Shown here piece by piece: positions 44,556-52,117 of a DNA stretch of 64,000 nt. This DNA is from Bradyrhizobium sp. CCH5-F6 (GTDB lineage Bacteria > Pseudomonadota > Alphaproteobacteria > Rhizobiales > Xanthobacteraceae). The stretch spans positions 1 through 64,000 of the forward strand of contig NZ_LSIC01000177.1 of assembly GCF_001556045.1 (NCBI RefSeq), given 5' to 3'. The notes under the pieces were generated by a model, which was not told the origin of the DNA, did no database searches, and worked only from the letters and a program-made list of their open reading frames with translations. The position numbers and the translations under genes are program-made. Position 1 is the stretch's first letter, and each line of letters opens with the position of its first letter.

Positions 44556-45061
44556 TCACGGACCAGCATATGACCACCGGCGGCGGCCTGCCGTCGCCCG
44601 GAGTGGTCATCGACAAGGCCAACCATCTGGTGCAGTCGCTTGCGACGCCCTCGCTCGTCCAGCTCGTTCTGCGCGTCGCGCTGGCGGTGCCGTTCTGGCG
44701 CTCGGGCATGCTGAAATGGGACGGCTTCCTCAGGCTCAACGACACCGCCGTGACGCTGTTCAGCGACGAATTCATGCTGCATCTGCCGGGCGGGCCCTAT
44801 CACTTTCCGGCACCGACGGTGATGGCCTTCCTGTCGGGTTCGGCCGAGATCATGTTCCCGATCCTGCTCGTGCTGGGACTGGGTACGCGATTCGCAGCGC
44901 TAGGCCTGCTGTTCATGACGCTGATCGTGGAGCTCACCGTGCCGGATGGCTGGCCGATCCACCTCACCTGGGCCGCCATGGCGCTGGGCATCATGGCTCA
45001 CGGACCGGGGCGCATTTCGCTCGATCATCTCATCTGTCGCGCGCGATCGCACACGCGATAG
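44552..45061 (+). CDS. bufD: DoxX-family membrane protein of the bufferin operon
   Basis: 169 residues with four predicted TM segments and the DoxX signature RVALAVPFWRSGMLKW, then FLSGSAEIMFPILLVLGLG. DoxX genes regularly close bufferin operons. The role is unknown, perhaps redox support or export. The stop is followed by a 12-bp hairpin at 45077. Confidence 0.88.
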   Translation: MITDQHMTTGGGLPSPGVVIDKANHLVQSLATPSLVQLVLRVALAVPFWRSGMLKWDGFLRLNDTAVTLFSDEFMLHLPGGPYHFPAPTVMAFLSGSAEIMFPILLVLGLGTRFAALGLLFMTLIVELTVPDGWPIHLTWAAMALGIMAHGPGRISLDHLICRARSHTR

Positions 45062-45076
45062 ACGCAGGGTTTGCCT

Positions 45077-45108
45077 AACCACATGCACCGCCGTCAGTGC
45101 ATGTGGTT
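45077..45108. terminator. Hairpin between the convergent bufferin and SDR genes
   Basis: AACCACATGCAC (45077-45088) pairs perfectly with GTGCATGTGGTT (45097-45108) around an 8-nt loop. It lies 15 bp after the DoxX stop and 16 bp from the SDR stop, the position of a shared bidirectional terminator. No clear T-run is present. Confidence 0.6.
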
Positions 45109-45124
45109 GACGCCATCAGGCGTC

Positions 45125-45970
45125 TCACATCCCGCTCAGGCCGCTATCGACCGCGAGGGTCTGCGCGGTGACGTAGACGCTTTCGTCGGAGAGGAAGAAC
45201 AGCACGGCATAGGCGATCTCCCATGCAGTTGCCTGGCGGCCGAACGGGACATGGCCCTTGCCGCGCGAGGGGCGGCCGGCACCGGCTTCGCGGCCGTTGG
45301 GGGTGTCGACGAGGCCGGGATAGACGAGATTGGCGCGGATGCCGCGGCGCGAACCGAGATGGGCGATGTTGCGCATGAGGCCGCCGAGCGCGGCCTTCGA
45401 TGAATCATACACCGCCATCTGCGATCCCGCCTTCAGCGCGGCGATGGAGGAGATGAAGACGATGGCGCCGCCATCTTCGAATCTCGGCATTGCGGCGCGG
45501 CAGCACAGCATGGGGCCGCGGACGTTGACATCGTAGATCCTGTTCCACTCCTCCGGGCTGACCGCGTCGAGCCCGACCTTGCCGAAGGTGCCGATGTTCA
45601 GCACCATGCCGTCGAGCCCGCCCATGGCGCGGTGCGCCTCCTCGACCATGCGAACGACGTCGGCCTCAGAAGTGACGTCGGCGGCGATGGCAAAGGCCTC
45701 GCCGCCTTCATCGGTGATGCGCTTGACGGTCTGCTCGGCCGAGCTGCGGTTGAGGTCGGCGACCGCGACCTTCGCACCTTCGCGTGCGCACAGGATGCTC
45801 ATGGCGCGGCCGTTGCCGATCGGGTCGGTGGCGGCGTCGAAGACGCGCTGGCCGCCGCCGACGATAAGGATGCGGCGCCCTTGCAGGCGCCCTCTGCCCG
45901 GCGCCTCGCCCAGCGATTCCGCGCTCGGCGGACGGACGTAACGATCCGGCTTGGTGTCGATCTCCGCCAT
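45125..45970 (-). CDS. Short-chain dehydrogenase/reductase
   Basis: 281 residues from ATG 45970 (MAEIDTKPDRYVRP). The nucleotide-binding region ILIVGGGQRVFDAATDPIGN is an unusual, longer form of the TGxxxGIG motif. ADVTSEADV, NIGTFGKVG (NNAG position), and the catalytic Ser-Tyr-Lys (ISSIAALK, YDSSKAALGG) are visible. It should oxidise or reduce a hydroxyl/carbonyl group with NAD(P). It follows the CMD gene by one base and belongs to the TetR operon. Confidence 0.88.
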   Translation of the reverse strand: MAEIDTKPDRYVRPPSAESLGEAPGRGRLQGRRILIVGGGQRVFDAATDPIGNGRAMSILCAREGAKVAVADLNRSSAEQTVKRITDEGGEAFAIAADVTSEADVVRMVEEAHRAMGGLDGMVLNIGTFGKVGLDAVSPEEWNRIYDVNVRGPMLCCRAAMPRFEDGGAIVFISSIAALKAGSQMAVYDSSKAALGGLMRNIAHLGSRRGIRANLVYPGLVDTPNGREAGAGRPSRGKGHVPFGRQATAWEIAYAVLFFLSDESVYVTAQTLAVDSGLSGM

Positions 45971-45971
45971 C

Positions 45972-46532
45972 TCAGCCGCCTGACTTCTTGCCGCCGTCAT
46001 ATACCTTCATGCCGGCGGCGGGATCGAGATCGGTCTCGGTCGCCTCGGTGAGGCGGGCCATCATCATGTAGAAGCCGAGCGCGACGATGGATTCGACGAT
46101 CTCCTGGTCGCTGAAGTGTTGTCTCGCGGCAGCGAAGGTCGCCTCGGCCACGCGAACGTTTTCGACCACCTCGCGGCCGAACTTCAGCAGGGCGCGCTCG
46201 GCCTCGTTCAAGGCGGCGGCATCGTAATCTGCGCGCTCCACGGCATCGATCTGTCCCTGCGTGCAGCCGACGCCGAGCGCGATCGGCACGTGCTGGCGCC
46301 ATTCATAGGCGCCGCCTTCGAGCTGGGCGGCCTGGAGGATCAGCAGCTCGCGGTTGACGGAAGAGAGCTTCTGCTTGTGCAGGATCGAATTGCCGAGCCG
46401 CATCGCCGGAATCATGTTGGCCTCGGCATGGGCCATCATGCGGAAAATGTTGAGCTTGACCGGCATGCGGTCGAACGAGGCGCGGATGTCGCCGCTCGTC
46501 GTCTCCGGATCAATCAGGGGCAGCCTTGCCAC
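45972..46532 (-). CDS. Carboxymuconolactone-decarboxylase/AhpD-family protein
   Basis: 186 residues with the CMD core: LSSVNRELLILQAAQLEGGA, then YEWRQHVPIALGVG, and IVALGFYMMMARLTEATETD at the C-terminus. The CxxC peroxidase site of AhpD is absent; the EW..H motif remains, so a decarboxylase or hydrolase-like role is more likely than peroxidase. It overlaps the TetR gene by 23 nt and is followed by the SDR. Confidence 0.82.
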   Translation of the reverse strand: MARLPLIDPETTSGDIRASFDRMPVKLNIFRMMAHAEANMIPAMRLGNSILHKQKLSSVNRELLILQAAQLEGGAYEWRQHVPIALGVGCTQGQIDAVERADYDAAALNEAERALLKFGREVVENVRVAEATFAAARQHFSDQEIVESIVALGFYMMMARLTEATETDLDPAAGMKVYDGGKKSGG

Positions 46533-47205
46533 GGTTCTCTCCCTTGGGCTTTCGTTTCTTGTTGTCGTCGTTGCCTGCCGCGATCAGCGACAGGAAGAAG
46601 GCGAGATAGCGGTCGATCGCCTCGATCACCTTCGGCCGTGGCGATGGCGTCGCGCCCATCACGTAGTGCTCGAGGCGGATGTAGATGAGCCCGGCGGCGA
46701 ACAGCCGCGCCGTCTCGCGCGGGTCGGGCGTGGATATCAAACCGCCGAGCGCGAAGCCGCGGAAGTAATCCGTCATCAGGCTCTGCTCGCGTGCGTAAAA
46801 ATGATCGGCGAACTTGGCGCGGATGCCGGGCACCCGGTTGCGCTCGGCGGTGATCACCTTCTGGAACTGGTGCTCGCGCGGATCGGACCATTGCTCGACG
46901 AGGTCGAGCGCGAACTGCCGGCAGAACGCGGCGGGCTGTCGCGAGAGCTGCCTGTAGCGCGGCTCCTCCAGCCGGCTGGCCGAGCTGGCCGGGCCGTGCT
47001 CGGCAACGATCGCTTCCAGGATCGCGGCCTTGCCGGGGAAATGATTGTAGAGGCTGCTCTCGCGGATGCCGACGCGGCGCGCGAGCTCACGCATCGAGGC
47101 GCCGCCATAGCCGCTTTGCGCAAACAGGTTGAGCGCTTCGGAGAGAATGCGCTCGCGGGTCGTGGGCGCAGCCGCGTCCGCCGCGCTGGAGGTGTGGACA
47201 GCCAT
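46510..47205 (-). CDS. TetR-family transcriptional regulator
   Basis: 231 residues. The N-terminal TetR helix-turn-helix is RERILSEALNLFAQSGYGGA, then SMRELARRVGIRESSLYNHF, and the remaining 150 residues form the ligand-binding half. The C-terminal tail is Lys-rich. Directly upstream are two palindromes with the shared core CGAACGATCGTTCG; the protein probably binds both and represses itself and the divergent operon. Confidence 0.9.
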   Translation of the reverse strand: MAVHTSSAADAAAPTTRERILSEALNLFAQSGYGGASMRELARRVGIRESSLYNHFPGKAAILEAIVAEHGPASSASRLEEPRYRQLSRQPAAFCRQFALDLVEQWSDPREHQFQKVITAERNRVPGIRAKFADHFYAREQSLMTDYFRGFALGGLISTPDPRETARLFAAGLIYIRLEHYVMGATPSPRPKVIEAIDRYLAFFLSLIAAGNDDNKKRKPKGENRGKAAPD

Positions 47206-47210
47206 GCGGC

Positions 47211-47260
47211 TTGACTAACGAACGATCGTTCGCTAGTCAACCGTACGAACGATCGTTCGT
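47211..47260. promoter_or_regulatory. Doubled palindromic operator of the TetR regulator
   Basis: The first site, 47211-47240, is a 30-bp palindrome (14 of 15 base pairs symmetric) centred at 47225/47226 with outer ends TTGACTA/TAGTCAA. The second, 47245-47260, is a perfect 16-bp palindrome, ACGAACGATCGTTCGT, centred at 47252/47253. Both share a 14-bp core, and the centres are 27 bp apart. The TTGACT ends could serve as -35 elements in either direction. It lies 6 bp from the TetR start. Confidence 0.85.
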
Positions 47261-47372
47261 TTGCCAGTCTGACGGCGACGGTCGCGGCCCGCAAGTCCGC
47301 TTGCAGGCACTGTTCTCGCGTTTCAACTCCGCTCCATCGAGAGGCGGAGAGCAATTTTTGGGAGACGACGTC

Positions 47373-48584
47373 ATGGCTCGCTTTGCCCGCCCTCGGCTGC
47401 ATGCGGCTTGCATCCTGTTGCCGCTGCTGGCAGCAAGCACCGCCCAGGCGCAGAGCGCGAAATACGATCCCGGCGCCGACGACAAGACCATCAAGATCGG
47501 AACCACCGCGCCGCTGAGCGGCCCGGTGTCGGCCTTCGCGCAGATCGCCAAATCGGCCGAGGCCTATTTCCGCAAGGTGAACGACGAGGGCGGCGTGAAC
47601 GGGCGACGCATCCAGATGATCATCGCGGACGACGCCTACAGCCCGCCGAAGACGGTGGAGCAGACCCGGCGGTTGGTCGAGAGCGAGGAAGTGCTTTTGA
47701 TCTTCGGCGGCGTCGGTACGCCAACCAACAGCGCCGTGCACAAATATCTCAACGAGCGCAAGGTGCCGCAGCTCTTCCTCGGCTCGGGCGCGGCCAAGTG
47801 GGACGACCCGAAGAATTTTCCGTGGACCGTCGGCTGGCAGCCGACCTATCGCGACGAAGCGATCGCCTACGCCAAGTACATCAAGGCAAGCCACGCCAAT
47901 GCGAAGGTCGGCGTGCTCTACCAGAACGACGATCTCGGCAAGGACTATCTGAAGGCGCTGGAGGAAGGTCTCGGCGGCGGCGAAGCGATCGTCGCGCGGG
48001 CGGCTTACGAGACCTCGGCCCCGACCGTCGACACCCAGATCCTGCAATTGAAGACCGCTGGCGCGGATGTCGTGCTCGTCGCGGCGACGCCGAAATTCGC
48101 GGCGCAGGCGATCCGCAAGATCGGCGAGATCGGCTGGAAGCCCGTCACCATCATCTCGAACGTCTCGGCCTCGATCAGCGGCGTGCTCGAGCCGGCCGGC
48201 AAGGACAATTCCACCGGCGTCATCTCCAGCCAGTATCTGAAGGACGCAACCGACCCAGCGCTGAAGGACGATGCCGGCTACAAGGAGTGGCTGGCGTTCA
48301 TGGACAAGTACATGCCGGAGGCCAACAAGAGCGACTGGCTCAACGTCTACGGCTATACCATCGCGCAGACGCTTGTGACGGTGCTGAAGGCATCAGGCAA
48401 TGACCTCACCCGCGCCAACGTCATGAAGCAGGCGACCACCATGAAAGACGTGCGCCTGCCGATGCTGATCAACGGCACCGCCGTGAGCAATTCGCCCGAG
48501 CGCTACACGCCGATGACGAGCCTTCAGTTGATCCGTTTTGATGGCGCGCGCTGGGTGCCGTTCGGCGGTCTCCTGAAGAACTGA
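47373..48584 (+). CDS. ABC-type substrate-binding protein (Peripla_BP_6)
   Basis: 403 residues. A signal peptide ends at AQA-QSAK (about residue 26). The mature protein starts KTIKIGTTAPLSGPVSAFAQ, the LivK-type opening. GGGAGACGACGTC precedes the ATG. Its permease and ATPase partners are not in the window. First gene of the operon controlled by the doubled TetR operator; the MBL-fold gene follows after 2 bp. Confidence 0.9.
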   Translation: MARFARPRLHAACILLPLLAASTAQAQSAKYDPGADDKTIKIGTTAPLSGPVSAFAQIAKSAEAYFRKVNDEGGVNGRRIQMIIADDAYSPPKTVEQTRRLVESEEVLLIFGGVGTPTNSAVHKYLNERKVPQLFLGSGAAKWDDPKNFPWTVGWQPTYRDEAIAYAKYIKASHANAKVGVLYQNDDLGKDYLKALEEGLGGGEAIVARAAYETSAPTVDTQILQLKTAGADVVLVAATPKFAAQAIRKIGEIGWKPVTIISNVSASISGVLEPAGKDNSTGVISSQYLKDATDPALKDDAGYKEWLAFMDKYMPEANKSDWLNVYGYTIAQTLVTVLKASGNDLTRANVMKQATTMKDVRLPMLINGTAVSNSPERYTPMTSLQLIRFDGARWVPFGGLLKN

Positions 48585-48586
48585 TC

Positions 48587-49480
48587 ATGCGGCAGGTCAG
48601 GATCGGCAGCATGCGGGTCGATCTCGTCAGCGAGATTCCTGCGCTCGCGTTCGACAAGAGCTGGCTGTTCGCCAACGTCACCGACGATGTGATCACGGAG
48701 AACCGGAGCTGGCTCGACCACCGCTATATCGAGCCCGAGACCGGCCGCCTCATCCTCAGCCACCATTCCTACCTGGTGCGCACGCCGCGCTGGACGGCCA
48801 TCGTCGACACCTGCTGCGGCAACCACAAGAAGCGGCCGCTTGTGCCGGCGTGGAACGACCTCAACCAGCCCTATCTCGACAACATGCGGGCGCTGGGCGT
48901 TGCGCCCGAACAGGTCGACTACGTGATGTGCACGCATCTGCATGTCGACCACGTCGGCTGGAACACGCGGCTTCAGGACGGCCGCTGGGTGCCGACCTTC
49001 CCCAACGCGCGTTATCTGATGGGGCGTGACGAGTACCGCCACTTCGAAGCCGCGCACAATGCCGCGCCGAAGAGCCCGGTGAACCACGGTTCGTTCGCGG
49101 ATTCCGTGCTGCCGGTGGTCGCCGCGGGCCTTGCCGAATTGGTCGAGACCGATCATCGCCTGTTCGATGATCGCGATGCAGCCTTGCGCTTTGCACCGGC
49201 GCCCGGCCACACCGCCGGCAACATGCAAATCCACCTCAATGGCGGCCACGATCACGCGGTGATGTCGGGTGACGTCATCCATCATCCAATCCAGTGCGCC
49301 GCGCCGTGGCTCTCCAACGCCGCCGACATCGATCCGGCCGCGGCGCTCGCAACGCGAATGGCGCTGCTGGAGGAGCTTGCGGACACGCCGAGCTACCTGC
49401 TCGCCGGCCATTTCCCCGCACCGACCGCGGGACGCGTGATCCGGCACGGCGAGGCCTATCGATTCCGTTTCGAGGATTAG
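48587..49480 (+). CDS. Metallo-beta-lactamase-fold hydrolase
   Basis: 297 residues. The Zn-binding HxHxDH motif is CTHLHVDHVGW, followed by APGHTAGNM and MSGDVIHH, with a C-terminal LAGHFPAPTAG. It has no signal peptide. Family members open lactones or hydrolyse esters; the neighbouring CMD, SDR and VOC genes suggest a ring-cleavage pathway product as substrate (inference). It starts 2 bp after the binding-protein stop. Confidence 0.88.
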   Translation: MRQVRIGSMRVDLVSEIPALAFDKSWLFANVTDDVITENRSWLDHRYIEPETGRLILSHHSYLVRTPRWTAIVDTCCGNHKKRPLVPAWNDLNQPYLDNMRALGVAPEQVDYVMCTHLHVDHVGWNTRLQDGRWVPTFPNARYLMGRDEYRHFEAAHNAAPKSPVNHGSFADSVLPVVAAGLAELVETDHRLFDDRDAALRFAPAPGHTAGNMQIHLNGGHDHAVMSGDVIHHPIQCAAPWLSNAADIDPAAALATRMALLEELADTPSYLLAGHFPAPTAGRVIRHGEAYRFRFED

Positions 49481-49600
49481 ACTATGAAGCCGAGCTCGAT
49501 CGGCAGCCCCGGAGATCACCTTTCCCCAGCGGAGACAGGTGATTCGAGCTCGTGGGCTCGCGTCGATTCAACCAAAACCTATTCTTTCAGGAGATGCCCC

Positions 49601-50569
49601 ATGATGCTGCGCACGGTCACGCTTTCGCTTCTCGCATTGCTATCGGCGGCATTGCCGGCGCGCGCCGAGGATCCGGCCGCCTATCCCACGCGCAAGATCA
49701 AGATGCTGCTGCCCTATGCGGCCGGCGGCGGCGGCGACGTGGTCGGGCGGCTGCTCGCCGAGAAGATGGGCAAGACGCTCGGACAGACCATCTATATCGA
49801 GAACCACACCGGCGCTGCAGGCACGCTTGGCACGCAGATGGTCGCGACATCCCCGAATGACGGCTACACCATCACCGTCGGCGGCATGACCACGCATGTG
49901 CTCGCGCCCGCGATCTATCCCAAGCTGCCCTACGATTCGATCAAGGACTTTACGACGATCGGCCGCGTCGGCACCTCTTCCATCATGCTGGTGGCAACCA
50001 AGGGCTTCGCCGCCAACGACATCAAGGGCCTGATCGCGCTCGCCAAGAAGGGCGAGCCGATCCAGTACGGCAGCTGGGGCGTCGGCTCGACCGGGCAATT
50101 CTGCGCGGAGATCCTGATGCAGCAGACCGGCATCAAGATGGACCACGTGCCGTTCAACGGCATCGCGAAGCTTGCCGGCGATTTGCTCGGCGGCCATATC
50201 TCACTGGCGACGCTCGACGTCGCGACCGCGACACCATTGGTCAAGGACGGTTCGATCAAGGCGCTCGCCGCCTGCGGCGAACGTTCGCCGAGCCTGCCGG
50301 ATGTCGCCAGCTACAAGGAGCAGGGCGTGGCGTTCGACCGCAGCCTGTCCTGGGCGATGTATGCGCCGGCGGGCCTCGCGCCGCCGATCGCGCAGAAACT
50401 GTCGGCGGCTCTGAAGGAGGCGCTCGGTGACGAGGTGGTCAAGCAGAAGCTTCTGGGGCTCGGCATCACGCCGCAATTCGTCCCCGGCGACGAGCAGCGC
50501 GACATCAACGCCCGCGATATCGCCGCCTGGAAGCAGGTCGCCAAGGACGCGGGCATCGAAGTCAAGTGA
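49601..50569 (+). CDS. TctC/Bug-family substrate-binding protein
   Basis: 322 residues. A signal peptide ends at ARA-EDPA. The signature YPTRKIKMLLPYAAGGGGDV follows, then IENHTGAAGTLGTQMVATSP. CAGGAGATGCCCC precedes the ATG (49601; 49604 also possible). No TctA or TctB permease is nearby. It is the second solute-binding protein of a different transporter class in one operon. Confidence 0.9.
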   Translation: MMLRTVTLSLLALLSAALPARAEDPAAYPTRKIKMLLPYAAGGGGDVVGRLLAEKMGKTLGQTIYIENHTGAAGTLGTQMVATSPNDGYTITVGGMTTHVLAPAIYPKLPYDSIKDFTTIGRVGTSSIMLVATKGFAANDIKGLIALAKKGEPIQYGSWGVGSTGQFCAEILMQQTGIKMDHVPFNGIAKLAGDLLGGHISLATLDVATATPLVKDGSIKALAACGERSPSLPDVASYKEQGVAFDRSLSWAMYAPAGLAPPIAQKLSAALKEALGDEVVKQKLLGLGITPQFVPGDEQRDINARDIAAWKQVAKDAGIEVK

Positions 50570-50594
50570 TCGAAGTGACGAGAGGAGAGCGGGC

Positions 50595-51134
50595 ATGAGC
50601 CGCATCTTCGGCGCGGTGCGCCAGAACGGATATGTAGTGCGGGACATCCACGCCGCGATGAAGCACTGGATCGAGGTGATGGGCGTCGGGCCCTGGTACT
50701 ACATGGACCGCGTCAAGACCGACTGGTTCCGGCATCGCGGCCAGGAGTCCGCCGTCGAGATGAGCATCGCGCTGGCCAATTCCGGCGATCTCCAGATCGA
50801 GCTGATCCAGCAGCGCAATGACGCGCCCTCGCTCTACAAGGAGTTTCTCGACGCGGGCCATGAAGGGCTCCAGCACATGTCGTATTGGAGCCACGACTAT
50901 CAGGCGCTCTACGACAGGGCGATCCGGCTCGGCTACAGGGTCGGCCATGAGGGCCAGATCGGCGGCGACAAGGGGCGCTTTGCCTATTTCGACACGCAGG
51001 CGCATCCGGGAACGGTGATCGAGATCTCCGACATCAGCGGCACCAAGGGACCCTTTTTCGAGAAAGTCCGGCAGGCCGCGATGAGCTGGGACGGCACGCG
51101 GCCGATCCGCGAGGTCGGCGGCGCGAAATCGTAA
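50595..51134 (+). CDS. VOC-family (glyoxalase/bleomycin-resistance-like) protein
   Basis: 179 residues with the VOC start FGAVRQNGYVVRDIHAAMKH and second-half HEGLQHMSYWSHDYQAL. The His and Glu positions (DLQIELIQQ, GTVIEISDI) could bind a metal. Family members include isomerases, epimerases and extradiol dioxygenases. AGAGGAGAGCGGGC precedes the ATG. Last gene of the operon beginning at 47373. Confidence 0.85.
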   Translation: MSRIFGAVRQNGYVVRDIHAAMKHWIEVMGVGPWYYMDRVKTDWFRHRGQESAVEMSIALANSGDLQIELIQQRNDAPSLYKEFLDAGHEGLQHMSYWSHDYQALYDRAIRLGYRVGHEGQIGGDKGRFAYFDTQAHPGTVIEISDISGTKGPFFEKVRQAAMSWDGTRPIREVGGAKS

Positions 51135-51277
51135 GGCTCGATGACCGACTTTGCCGATGTTCGCCGAGAGCGCGCAACGCCGTGCTGAACCGGCCTACCT
51201 GACATCTTCGCCGGCGCGACGACGTAGCGATCCGTGGTAAGGTTGGGCCTCACATCCGAACCTTCAGCGAGGCAAGC

Positions 51278-52090
51278 ATGTCCGACACTGACAAGGTTTT
51301 CGCCGGCTCCATCCCAAAACTCTACGATGAGCATCTCGTCCCGATGATCTTCGCCGGTTACGCCGACGACATCGCAAGACGTGTCGCCGCGCTCTCGCCC
51401 TCCGCGCTGCTCGAGATCGCGGCTGGCACCGGCGCCGTGACGCGCGCCGTGGCGGCGGCCTTGCCGCGCGACGTCCGCTACGTGGCGACCGACCTCAACG
51501 AGCCGATGCTCGCGGTCGCAGCAAAGCGTCAGGCGGGCGATGACCGCATCTCCTGGCGCCAGGCGGATGCGTTGGCTCTTCCGTTCGGCGACGCCGAGTT
51601 CGACGTGGTCTGCTGCCAGTTCGGGGCCATGTTCTTTCCGGACCGCGTCAAGGGCTATTCGGAAGCAAGGCGCGTCTTGAAGCCGGGCGGCACCTTTCTC
51701 TTCAACGTCTGGGACCGCATCGAGGAGAACGTGTTCGCGGACGATGCAACGACCGCCCTGGGCAGGCTGTTTCCCGACGATCCGCCCCGCTTCATGGCGC
51801 GGACACCGCACGGCTATTTCGACCAGGGGCTCATACGGGCCGATCTCGAGCGCGCAGGTTTCGGCAACGTCTCGATCGAAACACTGGCAGCCACCAGCCG
51901 CGCACCGACGCCCGACCTCGTGGCGTTCGCCTATTGCCAGGGTACGCCGCTGCGCAGCGAGATCGAGGCGAGAAGCGGCGGCGATCTCCAGGCCGCGACT
52001 GACGCGGTCGCCGATGCGATCCGCGCGCGCCATGGACCCGGACCGATCGAAGCCAAGATCCAGGCCCTGGTGATCACGGCGCGGCCGTAG
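51278..52090 (+). CDS. Class I SAM-dependent methyltransferase
   Basis: 270 residues. Motif I is LLEIAAGTGAVTRAVA (SAM binding), then ATDLNEPML, WRQADALALPFGDAEFD and CCQFGAMFFPDRV, typical of the UbiE/methyltransferase-11 group. No TM. The substrate is unknown. It appears to be transcribed alone, 143 bp after the VOC gene. Confidence 0.88.
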   Translation: MSDTDKVFAGSIPKLYDEHLVPMIFAGYADDIARRVAALSPSALLEIAAGTGAVTRAVAAALPRDVRYVATDLNEPMLAVAAKRQAGDDRISWRQADALALPFGDAEFDVVCCQFGAMFFPDRVKGYSEARRVLKPGGTFLFNVWDRIEENVFADDATTALGRLFPDDPPRFMARTPHGYFDQGLIRADLERAGFGNVSIETLAATSRAPTPDLVAFAYCQGTPLRSEIEARSGGDLQAATDAVADAIRARHGPGPIEAKIQALVITARP

Positions 52091-52117
52091 GCCTGCGCCG
52101 CAGGCAGGCTCGGCTTC

